Shown piece after piece: positions 7,300-9,545 of a stretch of DNA of 9,545 nt. Position 1 is the stretch's first letter, and each line of letters opens with the position of its first letter. The translations under genes were made by a program, and so were the position numbers. The DNA is from Candidatus Sordicultor aquaticus (GTDB lineage: Bacteria > Atribacterota > Atribacteria > Atribacterales > Caldatribacteriaceae): NCBI GenBank assembly GCA_018056825.1, contig JAGPEW010000015.1, positions 1-9,545 on the forward strand, written 5' to 3'. A model generated the notes under the pieces. That model saw only the letters and a program-made list of their open reading frames with translations, was not told the DNA's origin and searched no databases.

Positions 7300-7900
7300 T
7301 TTCCACTCTCGGAGCTTTCTCTTAGGGATTTTGGCTGTCTTATTGTTATCTTCAAGAGGAGGTGCTCTCCCCACCTTTGTAATAGAAGGCGGGGAGAGAT
7401 TTCCTTTTTTGTCTCCGGTAGTAGAGTTAGCCTGGGAAGATGCTCAACTTTGTTTTCAGGAAGTAACCGGCTGCCTTCCTGCTTTTCCTTTTCGTATTGT
7501 GATTTTGTCTTCGGAGGCTTCTTCCAGCTTACCTTCCTGGGTGGCAGCGTTTTCCCGGGGTGGCACCATCTATATTCGCTCCCCACTTTTACTTCTCCAG
7601 CGAGGGATTCTTTCTTCTACCCTGGCTCATGAAATTTTTCATATTTTTATAGAAAATTATAACTGGCAAGTTCCTTTTTGGTTTGAAGAGGGTATGGCTT
7701 CTTTCTTTTTCCCGGCACCGGGAATACACCCTGAAGGAGAAGTAGGTGAGTTTTACCAGAGGTGTGAGAAAGTTTTTGGGACGATTAAAGAAAAAATAGG
7801 AAAAGAAAATCTTCCTTCTTTTTTTTCCACGGTTCAAGATAGAGGTTTTAGCGAAGCCTTTTTCTTGTGGATGGGAGAAAGAGAAGAGGACTTTTGGTGA
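7268..7900 (+). CDS. small secreted or membrane-anchored HExxH zinc metallopeptidase (peptidase MA-like)
   Basis: 210 aa from ATG 7268, which I chose because it gives a basic n-region (MEKKR) and a single hydrophobic segment (FLLGILAVLLLSS, about 17-29), i.e. a signal peptide or N-terminal anchor. The frame is open upstream to a TTG at 7217, but that lies deep in the macroglobulin gene with no better SD. His121-Glu122-Ile-Phe-His125 in LAHEIFHIF is a zinc-binding HExxH. Sixteen residues after His125, Glu141 in WFEEGMA matches the third ligand of gluzincins (the peptidase MA-like pattern W-x-x-E-G-x-A). The catalytic part is short and the end (MGEREEDFW) is abrupt, so this is a minimal member. 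The start overlaps the A2M gene by 32 nt, suggesting coupled translation; the SD is weak. A secreted protease encoded with a protease trap suggests a partner or substrate relation, or an enzyme kept in check by the A2M (inference). Confidence 0.85.
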   Translation: MEKKRIWWWSSFHSRSFLLGILAVLLLSSRGGALPTFVIEGGERFPFLSPVVELAWEDAQLCFQEVTGCLPAFPFRIVILSSEASSSLPSWVAAFSRGGTIYIRSPLLLLQRGILSSTLAHEIFHIFIENYNWQVPFWFEEGMASFFFPAPGIHPEGEVGEFYQRCEKVFGTIKEKIGKENLPSFFSTVQDRGFSEAFFLWMGEREEDFW

Positions 7901-7906
7901 AAACTT

Positions 7907-8623
7907 ATGAAAGGTGAAGTTATCCTGGCACTGAAGGATGTGGAGAAAAAAGTAAAAGAGAAAATAATCTTGGACCGGGTGTCTTTCGAGGTGAAAGAAG
8001 GAGAGATATTCGGACTGCTAGGAGGAAATGGAGCGGGTAAGAGCACTTTGATGCGCCTTCTCTTTGGTTTGGTTTTGCCTTCGGCGGGGTGTTTTTATAT
8101 AGGAAATTATTGTTGTCCTCCCTTTTCTCCTCAGGTTAGAACCTTGATAGGAGGGTGTTTAGATAACACTTCTTTTTATGGTAATTTAACTGGAATAGAA
8201 AATATCATTCTTTTTGCCTCTTTGTCTTCCTATTATCCACGAGCAAAGGAGATAGAATTTGTTGCTTCTCTTGTAGGACTTGAGCCTCCCTTGCTTTATA
8301 AAAAATTAAATACTTACTCTCAGGGAGAGAAAAAAAAGATTGCCCTTCTTCATTCTCTTTTCCCTCTTCCTCAGATTTTAATCTGGGATGAACCCTGGGG
8401 GGGACTTGACCCCCAGGGAGTGAAAAAAATTCAGGAACTCATTGTAACTTTGAATACTGAGCGAGGAGTAACTTTTCTTCTCTCTTCTCCTCTTTTTCAG
8501 GAAATGGAAAAAGTAGTGCAAAGAGTGGCTATTTTGCACCACGGAGAAGTTAAATGGAATGATTATTTAACTTCTCAAATTTCTCTAGAAAAAATTTACT
8601 GGGAGATACTAGAAGAGAAATGA
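7907..8623 (+). CDS. ABC transporter ATP-binding protein with non-canonical Q-loop and H-loop
   Basis: 238 aa. Starts 6 nt after the peptidase stop; GGTGA (7896-7900) is a suitable SD. Walker A is GGNGAGKST (39-47, Lys45). The signature region is YSQGE (137-141) in place of LSGGQ. Walker B is ILIWDEP with Asp161 and Glu162, and the D-loop GGLDP follows. The order and spacing resemble ATPases of ABC-2 exporters (drug, bacteriocin-immunity, NatA/CcmA-like). Two key positions differ: the Q-loop region reads IGGCLDNTSFYGNLTG, with Asp86 where Gln (or Glu in lantibiotic-immunity LanF-type proteins) is expected, and the H-loop reads LLSSPLF, with Pro195 in place of the switch His. Walker A Lys and Walker B Glu are intact, so ATP binding is expected; hydrolysis may be slow or differently controlled. 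It overlaps the permease gene by 4 nt (ATGA), a typical pair. Substrate unknown. Confidence 0.93.
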   Translation: MKGEVILALKDVEKKVKEKIILDRVSFEVKEGEIFGLLGGNGAGKSTLMRLLFGLVLPSAGCFYIGNYCCPPFSPQVRTLIGGCLDNTSFYGNLTGIENIILFASLSSYYPRAKEIEFVASLVGLEPPLLYKKLNTYSQGEKKKIALLHSLFPLPQILIWDEPWGGLDPQGVKKIQELIVTLNTERGVTFLLSSPLFQEMEKVVQRVAILHHGEVKWNDYLTSQISLEKIYWEILEEK

Positions 8624-9345
8624 AAGTTGTCAGAGCAGAGATTAAAAAAGCAACTCATAGCCCTCGTTTTTATGGAGGTATTTTGGTTTCCTGGGTTCTA
8701 GCGAGTATGGTGGTAGCTCAGGCTTGGCATAACCCTCTTTCTTTTTATTTAGAGAGAGTGACTCTTCCCTTTTCTCTTTTATATCCTCTGGCACTTTTTG
8801 GTCCGGTGGGGGGAATCTGGGGAGGAACAGAAAATATTGCCGAAGAGCGAAGAGAAGGAACTCTATCCACTGCTCTTCTACATCCCCTCTCTCGCTGGGA
8901 ATGGTACTGGGGAAAAGTAGGATTTACTCTTTTTTATAATCTGCTCTTGGTTTTCACTCCTCTTTTAGGGATGGTTTTTTTAGAAAAAATTATGTGGGGA
9001 GGAGAATTGTCTTTGCGCCTCTTAGGAGGAGGAATGATGGTTGCTCTCTATATTAGTTCTTTTTCCGCTTTATCTTATCTTTTTTCTTCTCTTTTTTATC
9101 GTTCCTGGGAAGGACCTCTTTTGGCTCTGGGGGTAGGAGCTTTTTCCTGGATAGGAGAGCGCTTAGGAAAAGGAGAAAACATCCAGGTTTATCTTCTCAC
9201 CCACCATCTTTCTTCTTTCCATGCCTTTTTTCTTCCTCAAATTGATTGGCATCAAGTTCTTAGCTCTTTTTTGGTTTTGGGAGTCTACACCGGGGGAGCA
9301 CTTTTACTGGGAGCACTTATTTTTATAAGGCAAGAAGAAAAATAA
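8620..9345 (+). CDS. ABC-2-type transporter permease
   Basis: 241 aa with about six hydrophobic segments (roughly 19-36, 49-69, 98-121, 135-158, 165-180, 212-236), the layout of ABC-2 membrane subunits. The sequence EERREGTLSTALLHPLSRWEWYWGK (75-99) matches the cytoplasmic coupling-helix motif of this family (E-E-R-E-x-G-T-L, then P-x-S-R-W-E, then G-K). The start ATG overlaps the ATPase stop (ATGA), so the two subunits are translationally coupled and probably assemble as a 2+2 exporter. The substrate cannot be told from sequence; the operon suggests an envelope or secreted-protein task, but it could be an unrelated exporter carried along. The last gene before the 200-nt non-coding tail. Confidence 0.9.
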   Translation: MKVVRAEIKKATHSPRFYGGILVSWVLASMVVAQAWHNPLSFYLERVTLPFSLLYPLALFGPVGGIWGGTENIAEERREGTLSTALLHPLSRWEWYWGKVGFTLFYNLLLVFTPLLGMVFLEKIMWGGELSLRLLGGGMMVALYISSFSALSYLFSSLFYRSWEGPLLALGVGAFSWIGERLGKGENIQVYLLTHHLSSFHAFFLPQIDWHQVLSSFLVLGVYTGGALLLGALIFIRQEEK

Positions 9346-9357
9346 TAACTATAGTTA
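9346..9357. repeat. 12-bp perfect palindrome TAACTATAGTTA directly after the permease stop
   Basis: TAACTATAGTTA equals its own reverse complement and begins on the base after the stop codon. It contains a TATAGT (9350-9355) that could be a -10 element, but no good -35 lies upstream. It has no GC stem or T-run, so it is not a terminator. Possible operator or chance AT-rich palindrome. A second pair, TAACCAT (9356-9362) and ATGGTTA (9391-9397), forms a 7-bp inverted repeat next to it. Confidence 0.3.
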
Positions 9358-9376
9358 ACCATAAATAAAATTCACT

Positions 9377-9540
9377 GCAATCCCCTCTCCATGGTTATTA
9401 TGAGCACGAAACAGCCTCCGGCGTAAGACCAAAAAGATAAAGACCACTAAAGAGGGGAATCCTCAGTAGGGGTAATTCCGGGTTTTTAGCACTGTATAAC
9501 TTGCCTCTTAGCGTTCCCTCAAGCCTACGGGCAAGATTGC
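9377..9540 (+). ncRNA. candidate structured RNA or leader region of unknown class
   Basis: No protein gene is supported after 9345. The segment is bounded by complementary ends GCAATC (9377-9382) and GATTGC (9535-9540). Inside are TCCCCTCT (9381-9388) pairing with AGAGGGGA (9451-9458); GGAAT (9456-9460) pairing with ATTCC (9475-9479), enclosing CCT/AGG around a CAGT loop and followed by T5 at 9483-9487; and CTTGCC (9500-9505) pairing with GGCAAG (9530-9535). The first two internal stems share bases 9456-9458 and exclude each other, as in an attenuator or riboswitch. Length (~165 nt) and closed ends would also suit a 6S-like RNA, but I found no diagnostic core for 6S, SRP, tmRNA, RNase P, T-box or the common riboswitches. 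The strand is uncertain, because the pairing also works on the minus strand; plus is given since it lies after a plus operon and the T-run is on plus. Confidence 0.35.
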
Positions 9541-9545
9541 TTTAC

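Noticed and set aside
407..8046. Minus-strand open frames of 60-113 codons across the window.
   Set aside because: All lie opposite strongly supported plus-strand genes, show low-complexity Lys/Ser/Phe-rich translations and no family motifs. They are shadows of the purine-rich coding strand.
8233..8241. DnaA-box-like TTATCCACG.
   Set aside because: A single match inside the ABC ATPase coding region, with no neighbouring boxes or AT-rich unwinding region.
9391..9426. Mini-ORF of 11 codons (ATG 9391, or 8 codons from ATG 9400, ending KQPPA) inside the candidate leader; possible leader peptide.
   Set aside because: No Shine-Dalgarno lies upstream (the sequence there is C/T-rich) and there is no run of a single amino acid to suggest attenuation. 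Too short to support.
9456..9487. Hairpin plus T5 as a simple rho-independent terminator for the operon.
   Set aside because: The stem is short with an asymmetric bulge, CGG separates it from the T-run, and it lies over 100 nt past the last stop. Kept only as part of the structured region.
9451..9499. Resemblance to a cobalamin riboswitch core: GGGGAA, then GGGGTAATTCC, then GCACTGT.
   Set aside because: The GGTGCC-type element expected just before the core is missing, P5-like pairing does not form properly, and no AGTCAGGA/CCTGCC element follows within the window. Probably coincidental.
9501..9545. Open frame from TTG 9501 to the right edge as the start of another gene.
   Set aside because: Only 15 codons, no Shine-Dalgarno, and it overlaps the paired elements. 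Cannot be judged within the window.

Overview
The window comes from a bacterial chromosome. It is densely packed: seven same-strand (+) protein genes, separated by 41 nt or less or overlapping, fill about positions 1-9345. Base composition looks moderately AT-rich by eye. The proteins are rich in Glu and Lys and in hydrophobic residues, with short gaps and mixed ATG/GTG starts. This would fit a compact, possibly thermophilic bacterium from a poorly sampled lineage, but I cannot name the phylum. Five of the seven products carry a signal peptide or membrane segments, and a sixth is the ATPase of a membrane transporter, so the locus is devoted to the cell envelope.

Layout. (1) 3-1199: C-terminal part of a UbiB/ABC1/ADCK-type atypical kinase, cut by the left edge. 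(2) 1241-1948: an unrecognised secreted protein. (3) 1960-2877: a secreted DUF1175 (YfaT-type) protein with a Ca-loop-like motif and an NlpC/P60-like Cys/His pair; its best start appears to be a non-canonical ACG codon. (4) 2890-7299: a large secreted bacterial alpha-2-macroglobulin (YfaS-type) with an intact CxEQ thioester motif. (5) 7268-7900: a small secreted or anchored HExxH metallopeptidase of the MA-like (gluzincin) kind, whose start lies inside the macroglobulin gene. (6) 7907-8623: an ABC ATPase with unusual Q-loop and H-loop residues. (7) 8620-9345: its ABC-2-type permease. (8) 9346-9545: a 200-nt gene-free tail. It starts with a 12-bp palindrome and holds a ~165-nt segment bounded by complementary ends, with several mutually exclusive stems. 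This could be a structured RNA or a leader for a gene beyond the right edge.

How the genes may work together. The YfaT-YfaS (DUF1175-A2M) pair is a known conserved neighbourhood in E. coli and relatives, where its role is poorly understood. A2M proteins trap proteases through a bait region and a reactive thioester. Here that pair is joined by a secreted zinc-protease-like protein, translationally overlapping with the A2M, and by an ABC-2 transporter in the same apparent operon. My reading (inference) is an envelope protease-control module: an A2M trap, a Cys-hydrolase-like partner, a dedicated small metalloprotease and a transporter. The combination, rather than any single family, is the most interesting thing in the window.
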